Below, in pieces: positions 15,389-22,439 of a stretch of DNA of 45,193 nucleotides. The stretch is from the IMG/VR virus record IMGVR_UViG_3300027721_000025, positions 1-45,193 of that record. One strand, written 5' to 3'. The notes below the pieces were generated by a model. It had not been told where the DNA came from. It searched no databases and worked only from the letters and a program-made list of their open reading frames with translations. Position 1 is the stretch's first letter. Every line of letters starts with the position of its first letter. Both the position numbers and the translations under genes were made by a program. This stretch comes from a virus.

Positions 15389-17005
15389 TTATTTTTGATT
15401 CCACCCAAGTTGGGGATAGTCACCGGTTAATATAAATGTATCTGTATTTTTCAATGCAGATATTATATCATTTTTAATATCTGTTATTTTTTTTGATGTG
15501 TATGGGATTCTAACTAACTTTATATTGTTATTTTGACAATACGAGTTTTTTTCTTTATCACTATGAATTCGTTTTATAAATTTTTCTTCACCACCATAAT
15601 AATCAATTGACTCAAAATGTTGTATACCATCATATTCAAATATAATACCGGTTTCAGGTATGTAAAAATCTTTATCTTTACCAACCATATAATTATTTTC
15701 ATTATACGGTAGATAAATATCAAATTTATAAAAGTTACAAGTTAAACTATTTTTACAATCTTTATATGTATGTTGACCTTGTTGTGGAATATCTTCAAAC
15801 CCCATCTTTTCTAATGTATCTATAATTACTCTTTCACCCCACCATTCTCTCTTAATTCCTAATTTTGCTTGTATTTTATAAATTTGGTCTAAAGCGTTTT
15901 GAAATTTTTTTTCTTCGGTTTTATCACTTAGTGATTTATTATATAACCACTTGTAATAATCGTCTTTTGTCGCATCACGTATAAATGAACCACCATTTCT
16001 TACGTGATTTAAAATTTCCTCAATTTTCTCATCAATTTTTTCATTTTCTAATTCTTCCTGAATTTTTCTAATTTGGTCTAAAACCTTTTTAAATTTTTTT
16101 TCTTCGAATGTATCAGTTTCGATTTTTTGTGTTAACCATCCATAATTAACGATGGATAATCCACCACCATTTCTTACTTGATTTAAAATTTCCTCAAGTT
16201 TTTTATTTTTTAATTCTTCCTGAATTTTTTTAATTTGGTCGAAAGCCTTTTTAAATTTTTTTTCTTCGGATGTATCATACCTGATTTTTCCTTTTAACCA
16301 TTCATAATTAACACCGGTTAATCCACCACCATTTCTTACGTGATTTAAAATTTCCTCAATTTTTTTATTTTCGAATTCTTCCTCAATTTTTTTAATTTGG
16401 TCAAAAGCTTTTTTAATTTTTTTTTCTTTGGTTTTATTTTTTAATCTACTCTTTAACCACTTAAAATTATCGTCTTTTTGCGCATTACGTATAAATTCAC
16501 CACCATTCCTTACGTGATTTAAAATTTCCTCAATTTTTTTATTTTCTAATTCTTCCTGAATTTCATAAATTTGGTCTAAAGCCTTTTTAAATTTTTGTTC
16601 TTCGGTTTTATCATTTAGTGATTTATTTAATAACCACTTATACTTATCGTTTTTTTTCACAACACGTATAAATTCACCACCATTCCTTACGTGATTTAAA
16701 ATTTCTTCAATTTTTTTATTATCTAATTTTTCCTGAATTTTTTTAATTTGGTCGAAAACGTTTTTAAATTTTCCAGTTTTATCATGTTGTGATTTACTTT
16801 TTAACCAAGTATATTTATTGTCTTGACCATAAACACGTATAAATTCACCACCATTTCTTACGTGATTTAAAATTTCCTCAATTTTCGCATCAATTTCTTC
16901 AGGAGTTTCTTTTGGTTTGCTAGCCTCATTAACATTCCCAAACACAACATCCCTCGGTTTATTAACCAATATTTTATACTGACTTTCTGTTATTCTAATT
17001 TTCAT
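15389..17005 (-). CDS. Leader-bearing PD-(D/E)XK-like nuclease with six tandem repeats
   Basis: This 538-residue protein begins MKIRITESQYKILVNKPRD, with a plausible V-N-E/A site near residue 27. Residues about 38-385 are six repeats of about 57 residues, each opening KIEEILNHVRNGG and closing FKKALDQIxxIQEELENK. From about 388 comes a nuclease-like domain: GERVIIDTLEKMGF, FDIYLP (Asp near 429), GIIFEYDGIQHFE (Glu near 457), then RIHSDKEKN and NNIKLVRIPY. This resembles Vsr/DUF559-like and related homing nucleases of the PD-(D/E)XK fold. The repeats probably bind DNA, by analogy with modular repeats on phage endonucleases. Confidence 0.8.
   Translation of the reverse strand: MKIRITESQYKILVNKPRDVVFGNVNEASKPKETPEEIDAKIEEILNHVRNGGEFIRVYGQDNKYTWLKSKSQHDKTGKFKNVFDQIKKIQEKLDNKKIEEILNHVRNGGEFIRVVKKNDKYKWLLNKSLNDKTEEQKFKKALDQIYEIQEELENKKIEEILNHVRNGGEFIRNAQKDDNFKWLKSRLKNKTKEKKIKKAFDQIKKIEEEFENKKIEEILNHVRNGGGLTGVNYEWLKGKIRYDTSEEKKFKKAFDQIKKIQEELKNKKLEEILNQVRNGGGLSIVNYGWLTQKIETDTFEEKKFKKVLDQIRKIQEELENEKIDEKIEEILNHVRNGGSFIRDATKDDYYKWLYNKSLSDKTEEKKFQNALDQIYKIQAKLGIKREWWGERVIIDTLEKMGFEDIPQQGQHTYKDCKNSLTCNFYKFDIYLPYNENNYMVGKDKDFYIPETGIIFEYDGIQHFESIDYYGGEEKFIKRIHSDKEKNSYCQNNNIKLVRIPYTSKKITDIKNDIISALKNTDTFILTGDYPQLGWNQK
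15850..16895 (-). repeat. Six in-frame repeats of about 170 bp in the nuclease gene
   Basis: Each unit contains a nearly identical block encoding EEILNHVRNGG. On the plus strand this reads as ACCACCATT-[TC]-[CT]-TTACGTG (for example near 16505 and 16855), with AT-rich, more diverged DNA between. Two units are shortened by 3-5 codons. The strong DNA conservation suggests recent expansion or recombination between units. Confidence 0.85.
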
Positions 17006-17009
17006 ATTG

Positions 17010-17016
17010 ATAAATA
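17010..17016 (-). promoter_or_regulatory. TATTTAT box 4 nt before 15389-17005
   Basis: Minus-strand TATTTAT, then CAAT, then ATG. Confidence 0.5.
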
Positions 17017-17029
17017 CTTTGAAATTATG

Positions 17030-17037
17030 TATCTTTA
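17030..17037 (+). promoter_or_regulatory. TATCTTTA box upstream of 17054-17758
   Basis: A near-match to TAnnTTTG, 16 nt before the ATG at 17054. Confidence 0.45.
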
Positions 17038-17053
17038 CACAAAACTATAAATT

Positions 17054-17758
17054 ATGATAAAAAATACAACCCCTTACATCGGAAAAATCAGATTAAAATT
17101 TGAAAAGTATCCTGAATACACCGGAAAATCAAAATTAAACAAAATTCACCTTGATTTAGGTTTCACAAAACTGGTTTCAAGAATCACCCCCAAAAGAGAT
17201 TTAAGTGGATGGATAGTCAATCCGGAATGTGTTTATAAAATTAATAAGTACACTGGTGGTGTTATTAAAGAACACACTTTTGGAGATATAGACGAATATC
17301 CCCTACCAAATTCATTCTTATCAAAAGAAGGTGATTATATTGGTGATATTGAACGTGGTTGGTGGTATTACAAAAATAATATGGAGGTTTGTAACGAATA
17401 CCCTAGAGGTGTTGCTAAAATAATGAATGAAGTCACTTATGTTAATCATCACTTATTTCCTGAAATAGAAGGTTATCACGGATACACCCATAGAGGTGGT
17501 CAAACATTTAAACTTGGTGATAGATTATTTGACGCATCTTACGAACCAAAAGAAGAAGATTATGAAGAGTGGGAATGGGCTGGATGGAAACTTGAATATG
17601 ATAAAAATTTATCTGAAAGTGACGATTTTGATAAAAAATGGAGGTTAGAATCCGGTATCTCTAGTGTAATTCCATTTAAAAAACGAGGTAGTAAAGTTAT
17701 TGAAACTTTGGAAGATGCTTTACAAGCCGCCATCAATATGTCAAACGAATTGTCTTAA
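17054..17758 (+). CDS. Hypothetical protein, 234 aa
   Basis: Begins MIKNTTPYIGKIRLKFEKYP and is rich in Trp, Tyr and Gly (GDIERGWWYYKNN, WEWAGWKLEY). It contains HHLFPEIEGYHGYTHRGGQ. There is no signal peptide or membrane segment, and no catalytic motif I can defend. It stands alone on the plus strand between two minus-strand leader-bearing genes and ends in a bidirectional terminator. Confidence 0.75.
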   Translation: MIKNTTPYIGKIRLKFEKYPEYTGKSKLNKIHLDLGFTKLVSRITPKRDLSGWIVNPECVYKINKYTGGVIKEHTFGDIDEYPLPNSFLSKEGDYIGDIERGWWYYKNNMEVCNEYPRGVAKIMNEVTYVNHHLFPEIEGYHGYTHRGGQTFKLGDRLFDASYEPKEEDYEEWEWAGWKLEYDKNLSESDDFDKKWRLESGISSVIPFKKRGSKVIETLEDALQAAINMSNELS

Positions 17759-17763
17759 AATAA

Positions 17764-17792
17764 TAAACCCCTTCTTTTCAGAGGGGGTTTTG
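17764..17792. terminator. Bidirectional terminator
   Basis: AAACCCC...GGGGTTT stem with a TTCTTTTCAGA-type loop and a T-rich tail on the plus strand. It serves 17054-17758 and the convergent 17798-18457. Its stem-loop text is nearly the reverse complement of the one at 21025-21048. Confidence 0.75.
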
Positions 17793-17797
17793 TTTTA

Positions 17798-18457
17798 TTA
17801 AAAATCTTCATCTTCATCAAAATCTGATTCAACATACCTTGAAAGGATGTAATCCCCATAATTATCTTTTATCAATTCCTCAAGTTCGTCATAATTGTTG
17901 TCTTCATAGTTATAATTTGTTAAATCATCAATAACCCAAGAAATAATATTGTCAGCAAATTCAAATTCATCGCCAAAATATGTTCCTTCTTCTTCTACTT
18001 CATTAATATATTTTTCAATAAGGTCTTCAATAGGACCCCTTCTTCTTTTTAAAAACAAATCATCATCTTTATCTTCACTAATTTCTTCATTAAAATCACC
18101 TTCTTCGTAATCAAAATTACCCATTTCAGTACCACCAAATTTTGTTCCATAAGGAATATCGGTTGGATGATGTTCAAACCCTAATTCTTCTCCGTGCTCA
18201 CTAGGGTGAAACCCAACACCATGTTTGTGTGTTCCAACAATTTCACCAGTGTCAGAATGTTTTACCAATCTTGAAGGTCGTTTTTTTTCAGTATTAAAAT
18301 TTACTTTTTCCGTATCCCATAAATCTTCATCTAATTCAGTATCTAAATAACCTTCGGTTGTATAATCAAAATTTTGTTCTGAAATAACTCTTCCAGCTTT
18401 ATACCCAAAAAGATATTTCATATTTGCAATGTCTTCATTAATTAATTTCTTATCCAT
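17798..18457 (-). CDS. Leader-bearing acidic protein
   Basis: I start this 219-residue protein at the ATG giving MDKKLINEDIANMKYLFGYK, since a TATTTAT box lies just upstream. The leader is a variant (LINED) ending in GRVISEQ, an I-S-E/Q site at about residue 27. The middle has HKHGVGFHPSEHGEELGFEH, a His-rich patch that might bind metal. The C-terminal half is very acidic (DDDLF, EEVEEEGTYF, ESDFDEDEDF). Function is unknown. Confidence 0.75.
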   Translation of the reverse strand: MDKKLINEDIANMKYLFGYKAGRVISEQNFDYTTEGYLDTELDEDLWDTEKVNFNTEKKRPSRLVKHSDTGEIVGTHKHGVGFHPSEHGEELGFEHHPTDIPYGTKFGGTEMGNFDYEEGDFNEEISEDKDDDLFLKRRRGPIEDLIEKYINEVEEEGTYFGDEFEFADNIISWVIDDLTNYNYEDNNYDELEELIKDNYGDYILSRYVESDFDEDEDF

Positions 18458-18473
18458 TTTAATTGTTTTTATT

Positions 18474-18480
18474 ATAAATA
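18474..18480 (-). promoter_or_regulatory. TATTTAT box upstream of 17798-18457
   Basis: Minus-strand TATTTAT, 16 nt before the ATG at 18457. Confidence 0.4.
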
Positions 18481-18490
18481 TCAAAATATT

Positions 18491-19153
18491 TTAAATATAC
18501 TTGAACGTATACCCTTTTACTTGATTCCTTTTACCATTAGCAACCATACTAGCTTTACTACCATCATTTTTCGGACATAACCCAACACTCCTACAAGCCT
18601 CTGAGATTGAATGGTAAATACCAATAATTTCTTTAGTATTATAATTTAATAATAAAGTTTTTTTTGCTTGACCTGATTTAATTGTTCTTAATGATTGTTT
18701 ATGTTTTTCTTCCTCAGACCTTTTTTGACCAGTTAAAGATTTACTTCTTTTTAATCTGGTTTCTTCCGATGGTGATTTACCAAAATTGGGGTTTTTATTC
18801 CCTAATTTAGATTGTCTCATTTTTTCTTTAGTGTCGTCAGACATAATATAATTCCATATACCGTCACCACCATCCGTCATATTACATAAAATCCCAGTAC
18901 TCAAATCTTTTCTACCGTATAATTTAATAAACTCTTGTTCTTTTTCCGAAGCTTGATTTTTAGTTAAATTTTCTAAAATAATCTCAATTTCAATATCAGA
19001 TTTATTAAAAATTTTACACCAAATTTCATTACGTCTGTCAGGTTCGGTTTGATATGCTCTCGCATAATTTTTTTTATTACCAATACCAATGTAAAAAGGT
19101 TCATTCTTGTCTAGTCTAACGTGTCTATAAACATACCAATTATTTTCCATCAT
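18491..19153 (-). CDS. GIY-YIG endonuclease with NUMOD-type tail
   Basis: In this 220-residue protein, WYVYRHVRLDKNEPFYIGIG (about 6-25) supplies the GIY-YIG strands in the variant VYR...YIG form. RAYQ, a helix containing EKEQEFIKLYGR, and CNMTDGGDG follow. The C-terminal half has SEETRLKRSKSLTGQKRSEE (NUMOD3-like) and a final LLLNYNTKEIIGIYHSISEA-type NUMOD1/IENR DNA-binding module. It is a free-standing homing-type endonuclease. It overlaps a ribbon-helix-helix gene (19140-19277) by 14 nt. Confidence 0.85.
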   Translation of the reverse strand: MMENNWYVYRHVRLDKNEPFYIGIGNKKNYARAYQTEPDRRNEIWCKIFNKSDIEIEIILENLTKNQASEKEQEFIKLYGRKDLSTGILCNMTDGGDGIWNYIMSDDTKEKMRQSKLGNKNPNFGKSPSEETRLKRSKSLTGQKRSEEEKHKQSLRTIKSGQAKKTLLLNYNTKEIIGIYHSISEACRSVGLCPKNDGSKASMVANGKRNQVKGYTFKYI

Positions 19154-19277
19154 ACTTTTTTATTTCGTTAAGTATTAATTTTTCAACCCAATCATTTAAT
19201 TTAATAGAATTATCTTTACAATAATCTTTTAATTTTTGGTGGGTTTCTTTACTAATTATTAAAGTTTTTCTTTCCAT
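19140..19277 (-). CDS. Small ribbon-helix-helix DNA-binding protein
   Basis: The 45-residue reading from the ATG at 19277 is MERKTLIISKETHQKLKDYC, then KDNSIKLNDWVEKLILNEIK. A basic strand followed by two helices matches the MetJ/Arc-type fold found in small regulators and antitoxins. A longer in-frame start adds only a hydrophobic stretch and I discount it. The stop overlaps the start of the GIY-YIG gene, suggesting coupled translation; regulation of that gene is a reasonable guess. Confidence 0.65.
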   Translation of the reverse strand: MERKTLIISKETHQKLKDYCKDNSIKLNDWVEKLILNEIKKYDGK

Positions 19278-19326
19278 AATAATAAATATCATGGAAATAT
19301 AAAAAAGTATAAAAAAGTATAAAAAA

Positions 19327-20142
19327 TTACGACAATAATTTATAAAATTCATTAAAATGTTTCAATCTATCCTCAATCCCTATTACCCCCCCATTTACAC
19401 ATCTTGTAACACTTTTCACTATTTCTCTTGACGAACCACCATCACATTTTTTAATACAATTTTTACTAAAGAACCAAGACGCTGACAATAATGGGTATTT
19501 TTCAGCAACTAATTCTGGATGTGAAACTAAATCAACACCGATTGATTTACCGAATGCAATATAATTGTCTTTACCTGTCAACTGGATAAAACCTTTACCT
19601 GAAAATTTATATCCCTCCTTTGTTGATTCATTACCATTACCCATTCTACCACCATATACTTTTGATGCAATTTTTTCAGGGTTTTTAGCGTAAGATTCTG
19701 ATAAGTTACCAGGAAAATATTTTGGAAAGGTTTTTTTAAGACCTTCAGCTGAATAATTTAAATTTTCTTTCACTATTTTAAATCCACCCGATTCGTGACT
19801 ACATTGAGATAAGAAATGAGCCAACCTTAATGGGGTATTAATTTTGAATTTTTCAACAACTTCAGGAATTTGAGCAATAATCGAATCCGGAATATGTCCT
19901 TTTAATTTATCCAATTTTAATCCCCCTGAAGATGGAATTACAACATCCTCTTTAATCACTTTAGGAAACATCTTATTCCAAGTTCCATCTCCAACAATTC
20001 CGTCAGCGGTTAACCCGTTTTTGGTTTGCCATTCTTTAACCAATTTCTCTGTTCCTGGACCAAATGACCCATCAGAAGTGGTACCTAATTTTGTTTGTAG
20101 TTTTTTTACATCGTCACCTACTGACCCTATTTTTAATAACAT
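19327..20142 (-). CDS. Endolysin: peptidoglycan-binding domain plus GH19 chitinase/lysozyme-like domain
   Basis: In this 271-residue protein, residues 1-65 are a PG_binding_1 domain (IGSVGDDVKKLQTKLG, DGSFGPGTEKLVKEWQ, DGIVGDGTWNKMFP). From about 75 a GH19-like domain follows: LRLAHFLSQCSHESGGFKIV (catalytic Glu in HESGGF), NLNYSAEGLKKTFPKYFP, then GYKFSGKGFIQLTGKDNY. It would cleave the glycan strands of peptidoglycan at lysis. There is no signal peptide, so it needs a holin; candidates are 5180-5461 and 26015-26353. A TATTTAT box 30 nt upstream fits late expression. Confidence 0.93.
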   Translation of the reverse strand: MLLKIGSVGDDVKKLQTKLGTTSDGSFGPGTEKLVKEWQTKNGLTADGIVGDGTWNKMFPKVIKEDVVIPSSGGLKLDKLKGHIPDSIIAQIPEVVEKFKINTPLRLAHFLSQCSHESGGFKIVKENLNYSAEGLKKTFPKYFPGNLSESYAKNPEKIASKVYGGRMGNGNESTKEGYKFSGKGFIQLTGKDNYIAFGKSIGVDLVSHPELVAEKYPLLSASWFFSKNCIKKCDGGSSREIVKSVTRCVNGGVIGIEDRLKHFNEFYKLLS

Positions 20143-20172
20143 AATATATAATTAAATGATGTTTATTTAATT

Positions 20173-20179
20173 ATAAATA
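20173..20179 (-). promoter_or_regulatory. TATTTAT box upstream of the endolysin
   Basis: Minus-strand TATTTAT, 30 nt before the ATG at 20142. Confidence 0.45.
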
Positions 20180-20200
20180 TCGTTTAATTATTTATTCTTC

Positions 20201-20243
20201 GTGTGTTTATTAGTTTTTGGTGTTGTGTGTTTATTAGTTTTTG
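20201..20243. repeat. 19-bp direct repeat, two copies 24 bp apart
   Basis: GTGTGTTTATTAGTTTTTG occurs at 20201-20219 and 20225-20243 with a 5-nt spacer. It lies between the endolysin and a small gene. Function is unknown; it could be a tandem binding site or a replication slip. Confidence 0.7.
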
Positions 20244-20247
20244 ATGT

Positions 20248-20277
20248 AAAAAAAAAGATTACACTTTACGTGTAACC
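20248..20277 (-). terminator. Terminator overlapping the stop codon of 20259-20432
   Basis: GGTTACAC...GTGTAATC hairpin read on the minus strand, followed by nine T residues. The stop codon TAA is inside the stem. Confidence 0.75.
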
Positions 20278-20432
20278 TTTTTAACTGTAACTCTCGGACT
20301 CTTACTTTTTATTTCAACTTCATAAGGGCCAAACTTATTCTTGGAGGTATCATATCTCCAAATAATTGTTTCATCGGGGTCGTCAAAAACTTGTTCCCAC
20401 TTTTTACCTAATTCTTTTACTATTTTACTCAT
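20259..20432 (-). CDS. Small basic hypothetical protein, 57 aa
   Basis: The gene begins MSKIVKELGKKWEQVFDDPD, continues with ETIIWRYDTSKNKFGPYEVE, and ends in a basic tail, SPRVTVKKVTRKV. It has its own TACCTTTG promoter box exactly 4 nt before ATG and its own terminator, so it is a genuine stand-alone transcription unit. No family is recognised. Confidence 0.7.
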   Translation of the reverse strand: MSKIVKELGKKWEQVFDDPDETIIWRYDTSKNKFGPYEVEIKSKSPRVTVKKVTRKV

Positions 20433-20436
20433 AGGT

Positions 20437-20444
20437 CAAAGGTA
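20437..20444 (-). promoter_or_regulatory. TACCTTTG box 4 nt before 20259-20432
   Basis: A minus-strand TAnnTTTG element, then ACCT, then ATG. Confidence 0.6.
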
Positions 20445-20567
20445 ATAAATTATTTTATAACTACCAAACAAACTTGGAGGAATTTCCACCATGTTCATTT
20501 AATATCCATTTATTGGTAATAATTAAACTATATTCAGATATATTTTACTTTTTAAACCATCCATTTA

Positions 20568-20574
20568 TATTTAT
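20568..20574 (+). promoter_or_regulatory. TATTTAT box 3 nt before 20578-20760
   Basis: TATTTAT, then AAT, then ATG. Confidence 0.5.
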
Positions 20575-20577
20575 AAT

Positions 20578-20760
20578 ATGAACGACACAGAAAAAGCCCA
20601 AAGATACAACCAGTTAACTTATAATTTCGATAAGTTGGCAAATGAAATTTCATCAATTAAAGGTGAGAGTATTGATTTAAACCCACAACAATTAACAAAA
20701 ATTAGACAACTTCAAGAACAACAACAAAGGTTGATGGCTGAACTACAAAGATTAATGTAA
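20578..20760 (+). CDS. Small coiled-coil protein, 60 aa
   Basis: Reads MNDTEKAQRYNQLTYNFDKL and ends in IRQLQEQQQRLMAELQRLM, a Gln-rich amphipathic helix likely to form a coiled coil. It precedes the leader-bearing 20779-21018, 18 nt away. Its role is unknown; a structural or assembly peptide would suit its size and late-type box. Confidence 0.65.
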   Translation: MNDTEKAQRYNQLTYNFDKLANEISSIKGESIDLNPQQLTKIRQLQEQQQRLMAELQRLM

Positions 20761-20767
20761 ATTGAGA

Positions 20768-20774
20768 TATTTAT
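20768..20774 (+). promoter_or_regulatory. TATTTAT box 4 nt before 20779-21018
   Basis: TATTTAT, then TGTT, then ATG. Confidence 0.5.
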
Positions 20775-20778
20775 TGTT

Positions 20779-21018
20779 ATGGAAAAAATAATTAAATTAA
20801 CTGAAAAAGATTTAACTGAAATTGTTAAACGAGTTATTTCTGAACAAAACGATAATTTTAATCCCGATAGATTATATAGAAAAGAATCTATGATTGGTAG
20901 AATTAAAAGAGGTCCAAAATTTATTCACAAATATGTCAAAACATTACCCGACTTAAAAAAAGAAGGTTCTGATGAAGTATGGACTAAAATACCTCAAGTA
21001 GTTTGGCAAAACATTTAA
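20779..21018 (+). CDS. Small leader-bearing protein, 79 aa
   Basis: Begins MEKIIKLTEKDLTEIVKRVI followed by SEQ. This is the K-L-T-E version of the leader, also seen at 37337-37798, with an I-S-E/Q site at about residue 22. Only about 57 residues would remain after cleavage, basic and aromatic (RGPKFIHKYVKTLPDLKKEG). Function is unknown. It ends in a terminator shared with the convergent phosphoesterase gene. Confidence 0.75.
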   Translation: MEKIIKLTEKDLTEIVKRVISEQNDNFNPDRLYRKESMIGRIKRGPKFIHKYVKTLPDLKKEGSDEVWTKIPQVVWQNI

Positions 21019-21024
21019 AAAACA

Positions 21025-21048
21025 AACCCCTCTGAAAAGAAGGGGTTT
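21025..21048. terminator. Bidirectional terminator
   Basis: AAACCCC / GGGGTTT stem around a TCTGAAAAGAA-type loop, with T-runs on the plus strand. It separates 20779-21018 from the convergent 21053-21754. Confidence 0.75.
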
Positions 21049-21052
21049 TTTA

Positions 21053-21754
21053 TTATACAAACTCTAATTCGTTTGTTTCCGGATTCCAATCAACTGTCAT
21101 TGGTTTTTGAGTGTAAGTATATCTTTCATTCAAAACAGAAGAGTTAAAGTGATGAGTATCTCCTTTTCTAACATAACCATATCCGGTGTGGATATGACCT
21201 ACATTATGAAGTTTAACATTAAGAACTTCCAATCTTTCCGCCATTAACTCACATCCCAAGTTTTCACTTCTTCTACCATCAACGGTATCTAAAATACCAA
21301 ATGCCGGTCCGTGAGTAAGTAAGATATCAGTATCATCAGGGATTGCTTCCCATTTGGTAGATAATCCCGGACCATTTTTAGGTAAGTTGAAAGCCCAACC
21401 GTGAAATTCTGGTTGCCAAGGAGCTCCATATATTTTTACTTCTCTTTCATCCCCAATTTTAACTTTAACTTCACTATCTTGAAGGTAAGTAATTCCACTG
21501 TAGAAATCTAAAATTTCTTTCACCTTATCAACATTGTCTTGGAATCCCCAATCGTGGTTTCCGGCAATGAATATCTTGTGAGTATAACCTTCAATTTTGC
21601 TGAACCATTTACAGAACTCTCTGATTTCGTGTTCGTAACCCATAGATGTTAAATCACCACTATGTAGTAAGATATCGCCACCAGGTAAATCCAATGTGAT
21701 TTGTTTGTGTTTATTGTGAGTGTCCGACAAAAGTGTCACTCTAATATTTCCCAT
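21053..21754 (-). CDS. Calcineurin-like metallophosphoesterase
   Basis: This 233-residue protein has all the metal-binding blocks in order: LLSDTHNKH (about 8-16), HSGDLTS, IAGNHDW, LLTHGPAFG and VGHIHTGYG. The domain organisation is that of the class containing MPPED1/239FB-like enzymes, which use two metal ions to hydrolyse phosphodiesters. The substrate is unknown; phage members may act on nucleotides or on RNA-end phosphates. Its TATCTTTG box 18 nt upstream places it with the early or metabolic genes. Confidence 0.9.
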   Translation of the reverse strand: MGNIRVTLLSDTHNKHKQITLDLPGGDILLHSGDLTSMGYEHEIREFCKWFSKIEGYTHKIFIAGNHDWGFQDNVDKVKEILDFYSGITYLQDSEVKVKIGDEREVKIYGAPWQPEFHGWAFNLPKNGPGLSTKWEAIPDDTDILLTHGPAFGILDTVDGRRSENLGCELMAERLEVLNVKLHNVGHIHTGYGYVRKGDTHHFNSSVLNERYTYTQKPMTVDWNPETNELEFV

Positions 21755-21772
21755 TATTTCTATTTTTTTTTA

Positions 21773-21780
21773 CAAAGATA
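21773..21780 (-). promoter_or_regulatory. TATCTTTG box upstream of 21053-21754
   Basis: A minus-strand TAnnTTTG element, 18 nt before the ATG at 21754. Confidence 0.6.
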
Positions 21781-21791
21781 ATAAATTAATA

Positions 21792-22004
21792 TTATTCTTT
21801 GTCATAATCTTTACTAAATTCTTCATCTTCTAATCCGTCCATTAATGTGACATCCCAATCTGATATATCATCATCAAAATCAAATCCACTAAATTCCTCA
21901 CCTTTATAATCAGGATGATTTTTTTGCATATAATCAATTCCCGACACCCATAATAATGAGATGACCGTAACCACCAAAAACATAACTAAATAAACTATCC
22001 ACAT
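21792..22004 (-). CDS. Small membrane-anchored protein
   Basis: A 70-residue protein with a single N-terminal transmembrane helix (MWIVYLVMFLVVTVISLLWV, 1-20) and an acidic cytoplasmic or periplasmic tail. It lies 4 nt downstream of 22009-22269 in the same run. Function is not recognised. Confidence 0.65.
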   Translation of the reverse strand: MWIVYLVMFLVVTVISLLWVSGIDYMQKNHPDYKGEEFSGFDFDDDISDWDVTLMDGLEDEEFSKDYDKE

Positions 22005-22008
22005 ATTT

Positions 22009-22269
22009 TTAAAATTTAGATTCTCTTTGTAATATAATCCCTTTAACTATTTTATTTTTTTTCAAAGGTGTATCCTCTTCGGTTATTTCGTGGGGACCGT
22101 AATAAGATTCATTATTAACATTTAAATCTATTGTACTAATTTCAGGAACTCCTCCTTCGGTATATTTTATTTTTATATCCGCATATCCACCTTCGTAACC
22201 TCTAACAAGGACAACAATAGATTTATCTTTAATACCGTTTAAAACATTAATTAATTCTTCTACTGTCAT
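22009..22269 (-). CDS. Conserved small phage protein (MTVEELINxL type)
   Basis: This 86-residue protein begins MTVEELINVLNGIKDKSIVV followed by LVRGYEGGYADI. I recognise the pattern of a helix followed by V-x-V-x-G-Y-E-G-G-Y-x-D-I from many phages, where it has no assigned function. Its start overlaps the stop of 22266-22439. Confidence 0.7.
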   Translation of the reverse strand: MTVEELINVLNGIKDKSIVVLVRGYEGGYADIKIKYTEGGVPEISTIDLNVNNESYYGPHEITEEDTPLKKNKIVKGIILQRESKF

Positions 22270-22439
22270 ACCCCATGTTTTTTTATTCTTAATTCTGTAT
22301 ATCGTTCATCATCACCAGGTTGTGTATAACCCTGCGTTAGAATATATTCTAAATTGATTAACTCTTGATATTCCTCCAAGGTTAAATTTCCTCGGAGTTC
22401 TTCTGACACTTTATCCCAAATTTCTTTAAATGTCCTCAT
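22266..22439 (-). CDS. Small hypothetical protein, 57 aa
   Basis: Reads MRTFKEIWDKVSEELRGNLT and then LEEYQELINLEYILTQ, a mostly helical charged protein. Both ends overlap neighbours by ATGA junctions (22009-22269 and the GIY-YIG gene at 22436), so it is translationally coupled. No family is known to me. Confidence 0.6.
   Translation of the reverse strand: MRTFKEIWDKVSEELRGNLTLEEYQELINLEYILTQGYTQPGDDERYTELRIKKHGV

Noticed and set aside
15850-16895. Regularly spaced DNA repeats that could suggest a CRISPR array
   Set aside because: The repeats are about 170 bp apart, in frame, diverge at codon third positions and encode a protein repeat. There are no unique spacers of uniform 30-40 bp length.
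19278-19352. N-terminal extension of the ribbon-helix-helix protein with a hydrophobic stretch
   Set aside because: The extension is Phe/Ile-rich, AT-driven text, and the fold is complete from the ATG at 19277.
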